From assembly GCA_020161535.1 (NCBI GenBank), contig JAIUNW010000003.1:62001-126000 (forward strand): DNA of 64,000 bases, read 5' to 3'. Each line of letters opens with the position of its first letter. Position 1 is the stretch's first letter. Below the pieces are notes generated by a model. The model was not told the DNA's origin. It made no database searches and worked only from the letters and a program-made list of their open reading frames with translations. A program made the position numbers and the translations under genes. Source of the stretch: Bacteroidota bacterium. Lineage in GTDB: Bacteria > Bacteroidota > Bacteroidia > Chitinophagales > Chitinophagaceae. Of the stretch, positions 35,917-44,979 are shown piece by piece.

Positions 35917-37593
35917 TTATTGCACTATTATTTGTTTCTCCACATGGATGAATGCGCCAGACGGGCTGATTCCCTCCAGTCTGATTTGGTAGGTGCCGGG
36001 CAAGTCGGAGCTATAGAGGGTTATTTCTTTTGCAGCGTGTTCCACTGCGCCATTCCAATACAATAAACTGCGGCGGTCAGGGATGCGGGCCGATTGATAG
36101 GCACTGCTGCCATAACTGGGGGCAGCAAATAGGGCAGTCGGTTTAATGCCTGCATATTGAACAACCATATCGCTTTTGGGTACGATGAACCCATTCAAAT
36201 CACCTTTATAGGTTTGCAGCACAATCAACCCCTCGCGTACTACCGGCCCCAAAAACATTTTACGTGTGTACACCGCGATGGATTTTATTTTGGTGGGATC
36301 CAGGCCCATGACATCATTGGTATTGTTTACCGGCACCCCATCGATCAAGATCAACGGCTCGTTCAGAAAATACTCCGTGAACAAACTATTTTTTACGTTA
36401 AACCGGGTATTACCATCGGCCCTTCGCATACGTATTTCAGGAATGAATTCATGAATTACTTCTTCCATGGTGGGGAAACGGGTATAGAGATCGAGTTCAT
36501 AATAATTATCGGGCGCGCCAAAAATTACCGGATGAAAACTGGTGCTATCGATGGCACTTGGATAAAATGCCGACATCAACTGGCTATTCAGGTTTCTTTC
36601 TTTTTCCAGCGCTTCGGTGGTACTGTCTTGGATCAATGGTGCGGAAGCCGTGGCCGGAAAATTATAATTGTCTACATAAACAGGTTGTGGCTCCCAGCCG
36701 ATTTGCTCGTTGCCCGAAACTACCGGGTGAAAAACAAGTTCCTTGGCCTGGCTTACAGTGGGCAGGTTGAAAAATATCTTGCCGTTTTCATCGCTTACCG
36801 ACGAGGTGAGTGAATAGTGTACACCCGGCGCAGCTAAAAAAGCTGTTTGCTGTTTCAGCCGATTCCCTGTTGTTTTGTCCACCAGGTAACCCGCCAACAC
36901 CGGCCCTTCCATTTCTGGCAGGTAATTGATGACCGAACCAGCGGGTTGGGTGGCGATGGCGCCAGCATCATTGATGGAAACCGAACTTACATCGTTGATA
37001 GAAACAGGTTTGGGCGAAGGCAACTGATCGATCCGTGTAATAGCCAGCGATGCGGCTGCCGGCATATTGTCAAAACTGATGGTAAGCGGTTGGCGACGTC
37101 CCAATCGTTCTGTCGATAATCGCAGGGGGAAATCAGTGAGCTTGTTTGTGTTTTCGTTGCTGGCAATCGCAGGGGCCGATGAAGACACACTGTCTTTGTT
37201 AGCAACAAATGGATTCAGTACGATGATCTCCTGTGTAAAGAAATTTCGGATAGCAAAGTTTTTCATCCAGTTGGTATAGGCCCGTAGTTGATACCGACCA
37301 GTCGGCAATGGGTCGGTGATCTGCATACTACCCGCGCCACGTCCGCCCCGCAGTGCTACGGTTTGTTGCAATACCGGTTTGTTATCGACCGAAATCAGCT
37401 CTACATAAAACTGGCGACTTAGGTTACTCAATCGATTTGTTGTTGCATCCAGCAAGTAAGCGCTGAACCAAATGGTTTCACCGGTTACATAGGTGGTGCG
37501 ATCGGTATGCAGGTACAAACGTTCCTGGTAGTCCGTTTGCGCGCACACGGTAAAAGGCAACAGCAGGAAAAAATATGGTAACCAGTTTTTCAC
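35917..37593 (-). CDS. Outer-membrane-associated MG2/TonB-plug-like protein
   Basis: About 558 aa from GTG 37593, which overlaps the DUF4249 stop (GTGA) and gives a clean signal peptide (PYFFLLLPFTVCAQ). A start at 37635 would place a charged segment before it. After the signal comes the RLYLHTDRTTYVTGETIWFSAY motif of macroglobulin-like MG2 domains common in Bacteroidota. Near the C-terminus, LILIDGVPVNNTND and IKSIAVYTRKMFLGP resemble a TonB-receptor plug without a barrel. It is the fourth gene of the receptor operon. The role is unknown; it is perhaps a surface partner of the receptor or lipoprotein. Confidence 0.8.
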   Translation of the reverse strand: MKNWLPYFFLLLPFTVCAQTDYQERLYLHTDRTTYVTGETIWFSAYLLDATTNRLSNLSRQFYVELISVDNKPVLQQTVALRGGRGAGSMQITDPLPTGRYQLRAYTNWMKNFAIRNFFTQEIIVLNPFVANKDSVSSSAPAIASNENTNKLTDFPLRLSTERLGRRQPLTISFDNMPAAASLAITRIDQLPSPKPVSINDVSSVSINDAGAIATQPAGSVINYLPEMEGPVLAGYLVDKTTGNRLKQQTAFLAAPGVHYSLTSSVSDENGKIFFNLPTVSQAKELVFHPVVSGNEQIGWEPQPVYVDNYNFPATASAPLIQDSTTEALEKERNLNSQLMSAFYPSAIDSTSFHPVIFGAPDNYYELDLYTRFPTMEEVIHEFIPEIRMRRADGNTRFNVKNSLFTEYFLNEPLILIDGVPVNNTNDVMGLDPTKIKSIAVYTRKMFLGPVVREGLIVLQTYKGDLNGFIVPKSDMVVQYAGIKPTALFAAPSYGSSAYQSARIPDRRSLLYWNGAVEHAAKEITLYSSDLPGTYQIRLEGISPSGAFIHVEKQIIVQ

Positions 37594-38726
37594 CAGAAAG
37601 CAGGTTTTTGGTTTTTGCCACCGTCGTACCGGCAATCAAGACAGGTACGGCGCGCCATCACAGCCGGACCGTTTGTGATGAAATAATACACGGAGAAATT
37701 ATCATTGCTATAATTAAATACAGGCAGGAGAAATGGATTGTAGTCAAAATTGTTGAGCTCACAATCTTTACCGGTGACCGCCAACGGCCAATCGACCAGT
37801 TCGCGCCGGTCTACAAAGATGCGCATCGACTGAACAGCCGTGGCGCTGATATAACCGAGCACCAGTTCGGTTGGTCGGTCGAGGCAAACCAGGTTGCCAA
37901 TCAATTGGGAAGGCATCTGGTCGAAAAGAGTGCCCAATTGCTGGCTGTTCTTTTTCACAATCTGCCAGTAGTTATAGGCTTCGGGCGTTAAGGCATATTG
38001 GTTTACCAGCAAACTCATTCGATAGTTCAACCTTACGTCGGGATTGGCAATCACGTGCAAGGGTTGCATACTGATGCGGTCTTCGCCCAAGGCAGCCGAG
38101 TTCGCCATCACAATCTCTTTTGAAAACTGGCTACTCCAGCAAACGGTAGTTTGGTTTGCTTCCGTCGCCACCGTCAACTGGTTGTTCTCCAGGTGCCAGG
38201 GAGTAACCAATTGCGCGTGGTGCTCCCAGGTTTCTATAAAATCCCAACGATAAAATCTTGCGTTGCCACTGGGATCGTGGGTGCTCACAAAGAAATTGAT
38301 ATCAAATGGTTGTTGCCAGCTAACGCTATCGATCGGCGGGGTTTGCACCGAGCTCACCAGTTCGCTTTGGTAATGCGAGCCATCACGGGTGCTGATCGCC
38401 AACCGGTATTTGGCCGCGGCCGAAAGATGGAGTGCTTCGCTTACATAATCGCCCGAATCGTTCACCGCTGTTACCGGGTATTGTTGTCCGCCCTCCCCTT
38501 CTATATAAATTGTAGCGCCGGTTTCAGGATGGAACACTACTGTATCCTGCAGGTTTCGGGTGCGCGAAAGATTGATATGTGTTTGTCCGTTGCTACCGGT
38601 ATTGATCACACCGTTCACCACCAGCAATTGATCTGTTTGTTTGAGCACAGCCGGTTCGTACGCCCGCTTGCAGGAAGGCATCGCTTGCAGCAATAACACC
38701 CATAAAAACAATTTGCAGATTCGCAT
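37590..38726 (-). CDS. DUF4249 family lipoprotein
   Basis: 378 aa with a lipobox (LLLQAMPSCKRAYEP), so it is probably anchored in the outer membrane. The N-terminal beta domain (LLVVNGVINTGSNGQTHINLSRT; GATIYIEGEGGQQYPV) and VQTPPIDSVSWQ are typical of DUF4249, a family nearly always encoded beside TonB-dependent receptors. It may bind substrate for, or cap, the receptor encoded 5 nt upstream. The ligand is unknown. Confidence 0.9.
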   Translation of the reverse strand: MRICKLFLWVLLLQAMPSCKRAYEPAVLKQTDQLLVVNGVINTGSNGQTHINLSRTRNLQDTVVFHPETGATIYIEGEGGQQYPVTAVNDSGDYVSEALHLSAAAKYRLAISTRDGSHYQSELVSSVQTPPIDSVSWQQPFDINFFVSTHDPSGNARFYRWDFIETWEHHAQLVTPWHLENNQLTVATEANQTTVCWSSQFSKEIVMANSAALGEDRISMQPLHVIANPDVRLNYRMSLLVNQYALTPEAYNYWQIVKKNSQQLGTLFDQMPSQLIGNLVCLDRPTELVLGYISATAVQSMRIFVDRRELVDWPLAVTGKDCELNNFDYNPFLLPVFNYSNDNFSVYYFITNGPAVMARRTCLDCRYDGGKNQKPAFW

Positions 38727-38731
38727 GGGTG

Positions 38732-41458
38732 TTAGAATTTGATGTTATAGGTGACAAATGGAATAGCTGCACCAAAGATGGATAACTGGTATCCCTTCAC
38801 CTGGCCGTTCTCCGAAACAAAATAAACGGAATAGGGGTTCTCGCGACTGGTCAGGTTATATATGCCCGCCGACCAGGAGTTGTGGAATTTCTGTTTCACT
38901 TTGTGGTTGCCATCAAGTGTAATGGAGAAATCGGCCCGGAAATAATCGGGAATTCGGTATTGGTTTCGATCTGAATACAACAGTGCCGTGGTGCCGCCCA
39001 TATTGAATACCCCAATCGGCAGCGTGATGGGCCGGCCGGTGGTGTACACCATATTTGCCGACATGCTTAACCGGTGTGAGAAGCGATAATTCGCGATCAT
39101 GTTCAGGTTATGTGGCTTGTCGAAGCTGGCCGGATACCATTCGCCGCGATTGATTTTTTCGCCCGCCAGGGCATCGTCCTGCTGCAACATGGTGCGTGAA
39201 TAAGTATAGCTGAACCAGCCATTGACGCGACCCGCGGTTTTCTTCAGCAACAATTCAACCCCCCAGGCTTTGCCGCGGGTATTGATGAGATCGGTTTCGA
39301 TATGCTCGTTCATCAACAAAGAAGCACCACTTTTGTAGTCGAGAAAATGTTTGATCTTTTTATAGTAGCCTTCAATGGAGAGTTCGATGGTATTGTTTTT
39401 AAAATCCTGGTAGTAGCCAACGCTGATTTGCTGGCCTTGCTGCGGACGTACATACCGATCGCTCAGTTTCCAAATATCAGTAGGTGAAATCGTAACGGTG
39501 TTAGACAGCATGTGAATGTATTGCTGCATACTATTATAACTAACCTTCACTGAACTATTGGCACCGAGGCTATACCGCAATCCCAGCCTGATTTCCGGTG
39601 CCTGCCAGGTCTTGATCAATTTTCCGGCTGCATAAGAGGTGACGCTGGTCACCGTTGATGTATCGCGCGGCAAGCCCGGCGCATATTCATTCACGTTAGC
39701 CGGCCCAAACACATTGAAGACGCTATACCGGATGCCTGCAGAAATGGATAGCTTGTCATTCACCGTCCAATTGTCGCCGAGATAAAGGGCCGATTCAAGG
39801 GCACGTTCGGTTTGTACTTCGCGTTTTTTCACCAGCGAACCTGCGCCCTCGGGTGCAAATCGACCTGGTTGCAGGTTGTACCAAATGGCATTCAAGCCAA
39901 AATTCAATTGGTGATTGTTGTTGATGGTATAGCTTGCTTCAGAACGCAAACTGTACTGCCGGATATTGAACGAAAGCTTATAGGCGTTTACGGGATTGCT
40001 ATTGCTGTTAACAGCATATTGGTAATCGTCGGCACCAATGGTAAGTACATGACTGAGTGAATTATTGAAAAGATGCTTCCATTTTATATTGGCATTGGTA
40101 TTACCATAGGTGTATGTGGTGTCGCCGTTGAATTTAAACCGATCGCTGCTTTTATACGCGGTGATATACAGCGCATTTTTAGGGTTGATATTGGTGCTGT
40201 ACCGGAGATTCACATCATAAAAGCCGGCGCGGCTGTTCTTGTAATCTTTGTTCGGTATAACCCCCATTAACCAATTGGAATAGGTAGTACGCGCGCCAAC
40301 CATTAATGATGATTTGTCTTTGCGGATGGGTCCACCGATGCTTAGCTTACTGGTCAGGGGGCCAATCCCAGCCTGGCCCGACCATTTCCGCGTATTGCCA
40401 TCTTGCAAAGCAATATCAAGTACGCTCGATAGGCGGCCACCATATTTTTCAGGAATCGCTGCTTTATACAGTTCCACCCCCTTCACCACATCGGGATTGA
40501 ATGCTGAAAAGAAACCGAATAGGTGACTGGGATTATAAATGGTGGCATCGCTCATCAGGATCAGGTTCTGGTCGGTGGCGCCGCCGCGTACATTGAACCC
40601 ATTGGCAGCTTCGCCGGCCGAAGTAACGCCAGGCAAGCTCAATACCACTTTCATTATATCCGCTTCGCCAAAAACAACCGGCACTTGTCGGATCACTTTC
40701 ATGGAAAGGCGACTGGTACCCATTTGCAGGTTGCGGGTATTGGAATTTTTTTGTGCTGTTACCACTACGGCTTTTAAGCTGGCTACATATTCGCGCAATT
40801 CAACATCCAGTTTGCCATCGTTGTTCAGGTTGATTTGCCGAAAGGTGGTGGTCATGCCGGGACTACTGTACAACAATTGTTGCCGGCCGCGCGGAAGTGT
40901 GATTTGGTAGTAGCCATATCGATCGGTTGTTACTGCCGTGTACGGGTTTTCGATGTACACCGAAGCACCCACCAGGGGATCGCCCGAACGGATGTCTTTC
41001 ACATAGCCCACAATCGAGGCTTTTCCGCTGGTACTCCGGGCATCGCGCTTGCCGATATCAAACAGTTTTCTTTCTTCATCAACCAGTAATTGTGACGACT
41101 CTTCTTCAGGCGCCTGCACAAGCACCGGTTTGCTATTCATCGGAGCACCTGCTATTTGCAATTGAACATTCCTGGTTATATAGATGGAATGGTCGGGCGC
41201 TATGGCAAAATGAAATGCAGTTCCCGCCAGTTCGGTGTCTAGAATGGTTTGCAAATTGGCCTGCGAATAAGATTGATGAACACGAAAAGAATCAATCTGT
41301 CGCGGGTCAAAATAAAATCTATAATCACTTGTCTTTTCTATTTCTTCCAGCAATGACAACAGTGGCTTGCCCGTTAAATCAAGGTCAAATTTTTTTTGGT
41401 CCTGGGCTGTCGCAGCCAGGCCAATGAATAACAACCATATCCAAGCGCAGTATTTCAA
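38732..41458 (-). CDS. TonB-dependent outer-membrane receptor with STN and carboxypeptidase-regulatory domains
   Basis: 908 aa. The signal peptide ends AATAQ. The STN domain is at about residues 20-95 (FDLDLTGKPLLSLLEEIEKT), a CarboxypepD_reg domain follows (SIVGYVKDIRSGDPLVGASV), then the plug (LPGVTSAGEAANGFNVRGG), then a ~22-strand barrel ending NIKF. STN domains usually signal to an anti-sigma factor (FecR), yet no FecR or ECF sigma gene lies here. It overlaps the preceding unknown gene by 4 nt and is followed by DUF4249. It takes up or senses an unidentified ligand. Confidence 0.94.
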   Translation of the reverse strand: MKYCAWIWLLFIGLAATAQDQKKFDLDLTGKPLLSLLEEIEKTSDYRFYFDPRQIDSFRVHQSYSQANLQTILDTELAGTAFHFAIAPDHSIYITRNVQLQIAGAPMNSKPVLVQAPEEESSQLLVDEERKLFDIGKRDARSTSGKASIVGYVKDIRSGDPLVGASVYIENPYTAVTTDRYGYYQITLPRGRQQLLYSSPGMTTTFRQINLNNDGKLDVELREYVASLKAVVVTAQKNSNTRNLQMGTSRLSMKVIRQVPVVFGEADIMKVVLSLPGVTSAGEAANGFNVRGGATDQNLILMSDATIYNPSHLFGFFSAFNPDVVKGVELYKAAIPEKYGGRLSSVLDIALQDGNTRKWSGQAGIGPLTSKLSIGGPIRKDKSSLMVGARTTYSNWLMGVIPNKDYKNSRAGFYDVNLRYSTNINPKNALYITAYKSSDRFKFNGDTTYTYGNTNANIKWKHLFNNSLSHVLTIGADDYQYAVNSNSNPVNAYKLSFNIRQYSLRSEASYTINNNHQLNFGLNAIWYNLQPGRFAPEGAGSLVKKREVQTERALESALYLGDNWTVNDKLSISAGIRYSVFNVFGPANVNEYAPGLPRDTSTVTSVTSYAAGKLIKTWQAPEIRLGLRYSLGANSSVKVSYNSMQQYIHMLSNTVTISPTDIWKLSDRYVRPQQGQQISVGYYQDFKNNTIELSIEGYYKKIKHFLDYKSGASLLMNEHIETDLINTRGKAWGVELLLKKTAGRVNGWFSYTYSRTMLQQDDALAGEKINRGEWYPASFDKPHNLNMIANYRFSHRLSMSANMVYTTGRPITLPIGVFNMGGTTALLYSDRNQYRIPDYFRADFSITLDGNHKVKQKFHNSWSAGIYNLTSRENPYSVYFVSENGQVKGYQLSIFGAAIPFVTYNIKF

Positions 41459-42171
41459 TTCGTCGGCGTTTGATAGAGGTTCGCGATCAGTTTGCGAAGT
41501 GCATTTTCTTTGTCTTTTTTGAAACGCAGGTCGGAAGAACGAGCGGCCGACTTGATCTTACTGCGCATATCGGGCAGCAGCTTGATTAAATCTTTTTCAT
41601 CGTTAATCGGGTAAAGTGTTTCCCTGTACAATACATAGTAGTTGTTCAGGTCTACAAAAAAAGGAAGCGAATTTTCTTCGGCCTTTGCTGGAGGGGCCAG
41701 GTATTTCTGTCGACGGCAAAACAAGGGTAAGGGCCCATTTTCCAACCGTTCCATGAAAGGTGTTTCGGGTTCGTTTTTCAGTTTGACGAAAAAATGTTCG
41801 CCTTGTTGAAAACTATCTATACCTGCTTTTACCAGGGCGATCAACAACGACTTCCGGTAATCTTCAATGATAAGCTGGTCTTTTTCCAAGTCGAAGAGCG
41901 CAGGCACTGCTTCGAACCCGGTTCCTTTGTACCAAATATTGAAAGGCTGCAATTGATCGGTGCTGTAATAGGGATGGCCAATGGTTTTTGTACCCCGCCT
42001 GATATATTCAGAACCGGTATATAAAACGGAAGATGCGCCTAAAGTTTTCTTGAAAGTTTGGGACGCGAGCGTACCGGTTGTTTGGTCTTGGGTGCCGGCC
42101 GTATTTTGCGCCCGCAGGCAGCACGAAAACACCAGACATACCAGGAAAAGACAATACCGGGCGATTGACAT
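41455..42171 (-). CDS. Secreted protein of unknown function, first gene of the receptor operon
   Basis: 238 aa from ATG 42171; TTG 42177 is an alternative start. The signal peptide is FLVCLVFSCCLRAQ. The mature part has GSEYIRRGTKTIGHPYYSTDQLQP, a Leu/Lys-rich C-terminal helix region (SRSKIK-like, KDKENALRKLIANLYQ) and no motif I recognise. It has a strong promoter upstream and overlaps the receptor start (ATGA), so it is made with the receptor, DUF4249 and MG2-like proteins. A role in the periplasm or at the outer membrane is likely from context only. Confidence 0.75.
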   Translation of the reverse strand: MSIARYCLFLVCLVFSCCLRAQNTAGTQDQTTGTLASQTFKKTLGASSVLYTGSEYIRRGTKTIGHPYYSTDQLQPFNIWYKGTGFEAVPALFDLEKDQLIIEDYRKSLLIALVKAGIDSFQQGEHFFVKLKNEPETPFMERLENGPLPLFCRRQKYLAPPAKAEENSLPFFVDLNNYYVLYRETLYPINDEKDLIKLLPDMRSKIKSAARSSDLRFKKDKENALRKLIANLYQTPTN

Positions 42172-42188
42172 AAGCAATTAGTGGACTG

Positions 42189-42220
42189 AAAAAGTACCAC
42201 AATAACAGATAGCCGGCAAA
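42189..42220 (-). promoter_or_regulatory. Promoter TTTG-N20-TACTTTTT of the receptor operon
   Basis: On the minus strand TTTG (42220-42217), a 20-nt spacer and TACTTTTT (42196-42189) match the Bacteroidota promoter with one mismatch. The leader to ATG 42171 would be about 13 nt. Confidence 0.6.
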
Positions 42221-42267
42221 TTATTTCCGCCAATTAGGGAAGGATTAACCAATCACCCGATATACCG

Positions 42268-42275
42268 TAACTTTA
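42268..42275 (+). promoter_or_regulatory. -7-like element (TAACTTTA) of the GH20-like gene
   Basis: TAACTTTA matches TAnnTTTG except for the last base and ends exactly 4 nt before ATG 42280. No TTG is at -33. It is one of five such close placements in the window. Confidence 0.35.
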
Positions 42276-42279
42276 AACT

Positions 42280-43392
42280 ATGCATATAAAATGGATACTC
42301 GCCGCTATTGTTTGTTTATGTTTCGGCACTGTTGCAGGTCAGTCGAAACTCGACAGCCTTTTTCCGGTTCGGGCCTTGGCCATTGCCGCCCCCACCCCGC
42401 AGAATGTGGATTCATTTGTTGTATTCATACAGCAGGAGTTGGTGCCGCGAAAAGTGAACACGCTTATTCTGCGCGTTGATTTCAACTACCAATACAAATC
42501 GCATCCCGAATTGAGGGATAATAATCCGCTAACGGAAAAGGACGTACGAAAACTGACAGCGGCTGCGAAGGCGGGCGGTATCAATATTATTCCCCAGATT
42601 AATTTACTGGGTCACCAGAGCTGGGCGGCTGAAACCTATAATCTATTGGCTGTTTATCCGCAATTTGATGAAACGCCCTGGGTAAAGATGCCGGCAAAAT
42701 ATGTGTGGCCCAATACCGATAGCCTGTATTGCAAAAGTTATTGCCCGCTGCATCCCGATGTACACAAAATTGTTTTTGACCTGGTCGATGAAATATGTAC
42801 TGCATTTGACGCGACAGCTTTTCATGCCGGCATGGACGAAGTATTTTATATTGGCGATAGCAAATGCCCGCGTTGTAAGGGCAAAGACAAAGCTGTACTA
42901 TATGCCGATGAAGTAAAACGTGTGCGTGATCACCTTGCTGCAAAGGGAAAAAAATTATGGATCTGGGGCGATCGATTGTTGGATGGGCATAGTACGGGCC
43001 TGGGTGGATGGGAAGCGAGTTTCAATGGAACCTGGCCGGCGATTGACCTGATACCGAAAGACGTTGTCATTTGTGATTGGCATTATGAGCGGCCCGATAA
43101 ATCGGCTGTATTGTTTGCTGCCAAGGGCTTGTCGGTGATTACTTGTTCCTGGAACCGGCCGGCAGTGGCAGAACAGCAGGTAAAAGACATGGCCAATTTT
43201 CGGATTGGATCCAGTCCCGAGATGAGTGGCCGGTTTTTAGGCATGATGGAAACAGTTTGGTCGCCGGTTACGCCCTTTTTGCATGCCTATTACAAAGACG
43301 ATCCGGCGCATCCGGTAATCAATGAAAAAGGCATCAGCAACCCCTCTACTACCTTTCGTAAAATGTTTGATGCTATTTTGCAATACCAGTAG
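42280..43392 (+). CDS. GH20-like beta-N-acetylhexosaminidase, single-domain
   Basis: 370 aa with signal peptide (VCLCFGTVAGQ). A TIM barrel follows: NTLILRVDFNY, INIIPQINLLGHQSW, then AFHAGMDEVF with the Asp186-Glu187 catalytic pair typical of GH20, and KLWIWGDRLLDG and ICDWHYERPDK for later barrel strands. Family enzymes remove terminal GlcNAc or GalNAc. This one lacks the extra N-terminal GH20b domain and is shorter than most, so substrate and activity are less certain. It converges on the hydrolase gene. Confidence 0.85.
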   Translation: MHIKWILAAIVCLCFGTVAGQSKLDSLFPVRALAIAAPTPQNVDSFVVFIQQELVPRKVNTLILRVDFNYQYKSHPELRDNNPLTEKDVRKLTAAAKAGGINIIPQINLLGHQSWAAETYNLLAVYPQFDETPWVKMPAKYVWPNTDSLYCKSYCPLHPDVHKIVFDLVDEICTAFDATAFHAGMDEVFYIGDSKCPRCKGKDKAVLYADEVKRVRDHLAAKGKKLWIWGDRLLDGHSTGLGGWEASFNGTWPAIDLIPKDVVICDWHYERPDKSAVLFAAKGLSVITCSWNRPAVAEQQVKDMANFRIGSSPEMSGRFLGMMETVWSPVTPFLHAYYKDDPAHPVINEKGISNPSTTFRKMFDAILQYQ

Positions 43393-43427
43393 CGGGCGTT
43401 GCAAGGAATGTGTAATAGGTTAGCCAA

Positions 43428-44354
43428 CTATTTCTCCCATGGTTTGCTGGTAAAAGGGTCAGCCTTTCGAATCCAATCGACCAGTCTGGCCATCCATTTT
43501 TCTGCTGGAAAAGCAAGTACAAAACCATGGTCGCCCCGGGGATATACATGCATCTCGGCCTCAATACCATTTTGCTGCAGCGCTTCGTAAAAAACCAGGC
43601 TGTTTTTAACCGTTACCACCGAGTCATCACCTGTATGCGTGAGCCAGGTGCGGGGCGTATTTTTTGTTACCTGCCGTTCGTTTGAAAAAAAAACTTTTTT
43701 GTCCGCCGATGGTTTCTCACCCAACAAAAAACTGCGCGACCCGGCATGTGTCAAATCATCTTGCATACTGATAACCGGATAGACCAGGATCATAAAATCA
43801 GGTCGCAGGCTGGTGCCACCGGGATTGGGGATATAGGCTTTGTTGAAATGCGTACCAGCCGTAGCTGCCAGGTGACCGCCTGCCGAAAAACCCATGACAC
43901 CAATCTTATCCGCTTTGATGTGCCAGGTCGCCGCTTGTTCACGAACTGTTTTGATGGCTTGTTGCGCATCTTGCAGCGGGCCAATGGTTTTATCGACCAT
44001 GATACTATCTGATGGCAGCCGATATTTCAAGATGATGCCGGCGATGCCCCTGCTGGCAAAATAGCGGGCGATAGCAATGCCTTCATCGCGATAGGCTTCT
44101 ACCATATAACCCCCACCGGGACAAATAATAACTGCTTCACCACTAGCTTTCTCGGGTGCGGGCAGGTATAATTCAAGGCTGGGTATGGATACGTTTCGAA
44201 AGCCACCGAAGCTGCCATTCCAAAGCAGGCTGTCTTCCTTCATTGTATAGGGTCGGGCGTTCGGAATGCTGTTGGGGTAGAGTGGCACAACCTGTTGCCC
44301 GAATATTGCCAGGCAAAAGGGAAGACATATAACGATTAGGCATAAACGAAGCAT
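43428..44354 (-). CDS. Secreted alpha/beta hydrolase (carbohydrate esterase-like)
   Basis: 308 aa from ATG 44354; ATG 44366 adds four residues but overlaps a -7-like TAATTTTA. The signal peptide is IVICLPFCLAIFGQQ. The oxyanion segment is AVIICPGGGYMVEAYR. The nucleophile elbow GFSAGGHLA has Ser157, the acid is in HTGDDSVV, and the base is His276 in GDHGF. This matches the acetyl-xylan esterase/BD-FAE-like group that deacylates polysaccharides or small esters. The substrate is unknown. DUF2141 lies upstream on the same strand. Confidence 0.9.
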   Translation of the reverse strand: MLRLCLIVICLPFCLAIFGQQVVPLYPNSIPNARPYTMKEDSLLWNGSFGGFRNVSIPSLELYLPAPEKASGEAVIICPGGGYMVEAYRDEGIAIARYFASRGIAGIILKYRLPSDSIMVDKTIGPLQDAQQAIKTVREQAATWHIKADKIGVMGFSAGGHLAATAGTHFNKAYIPNPGGTSLRPDFMILVYPVISMQDDLTHAGSRSFLLGEKPSADKKVFFSNERQVTKNTPRTWLTHTGDDSVVTVKNSLVFYEALQQNGIEAEMHVYPRGDHGFVLAFPAEKWMARLVDWIRKADPFTSKPWEK

Positions 44355-44409
44355 GGCTTCTCTCATAAAATTAAATTAGCGCTTTTGACGGGGGCTGCTG
44401 GTTCACTGC

Positions 44410-44862
44410 TCATTTCACCTCGATAACAATTGGCGCGCCTTTGCCCTTCACCACAAACTTTGACTCGTTGAAATTGGCGGCGCGGGTAAGTGGCCGCACA
44501 TTGTTGGAAAAGCCATAGTCCTCTTTGGGAATACCAAAACCATTGGCATCCAGTTTGCCATTGTCATTTTCATCCAAAAAAACACTGACGGCATAAGTGC
44601 CATCCGGAATATTGTCGAAGGGCACGTCGAGGGTTGCTGCTGTGCTGCCGGTAATCGGTACAATCTTGCTAAAAACCGCTTTATCGGGTTTGGTAAAATC
44701 TTCATCGCGCTGGAACCAGCCGATATACAATTTCCCTTTTTTGTTTTCGAGTCCTTTGAACTGCAGCATTTGCGTCGACTGCGAAAAAGCAACTTTAACG
44801 CAGCAAACCGACATCATACACAAAAGCAAACCCGAATACAGGCAAAAAAAACTCTTTTTCAT
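44410..44862 (-). CDS. DUF2141 secreted protein
   Basis: 150 aa with signal peptide (LLLCMMSVCCVKVAFSQ). The mature part fits DUF2141: GKLYIGWFQRDEDF, IPDGTYAVSVFLDENDNGKLD and GIPKEDYGFSNNVRP. The DENDNGKLD loop resembles a calcium-binding turn. The function of the family is not known. It diverges from the phospholipase gene and precedes the alpha/beta hydrolase gene. Confidence 0.9.
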   Translation of the reverse strand: MKKSFFCLYSGLLLCMMSVCCVKVAFSQSTQMLQFKGLENKKGKLYIGWFQRDEDFTKPDKAVFSKIVPITGSTAATLDVPFDNIPDGTYAVSVFLDENDNGKLDANGFGIPKEDYGFSNNVRPLTRAANFNESKFVVKGKGAPIVIEVK

Positions 44863-44942
44863 AACGGTTTTTTTAATACTGGTTGCCTTACAAACAGCGG
44901 GCCAACTCCTGAAAGTTACCTGATATTTAAATTATACAAAAC

Positions 44943-44975
44943 TTGCGGCGGCAATTACCCATCCGCCTACATTTA
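44943..44975 (+). promoter_or_regulatory. Promoter-like TTG-N22-TACATTTA of the phospholipase gene
   Basis: TTG (44943-44945), 22 nt and TACATTTA (44968-44975) fit the Bacteroidota pattern with one mismatch and a slightly long spacer. The -7 box ends exactly 4 nt before ATG 44980. Confidence 0.4.
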
Positions 44976-44979
44976 CAGC

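Noticed and set aside
37594..37635. Upstream start of the MG2-like gene
   Set aside because: GTG 37593 is in a 4-nt overlap with the preceding stop and gives a clean signal peptide.
44770..44979. 70-residue extension of the phospholipase C
   Set aside because: It overlaps the divergent DUF2141 gene, and a Tat signal begins exactly at ATG 44980.
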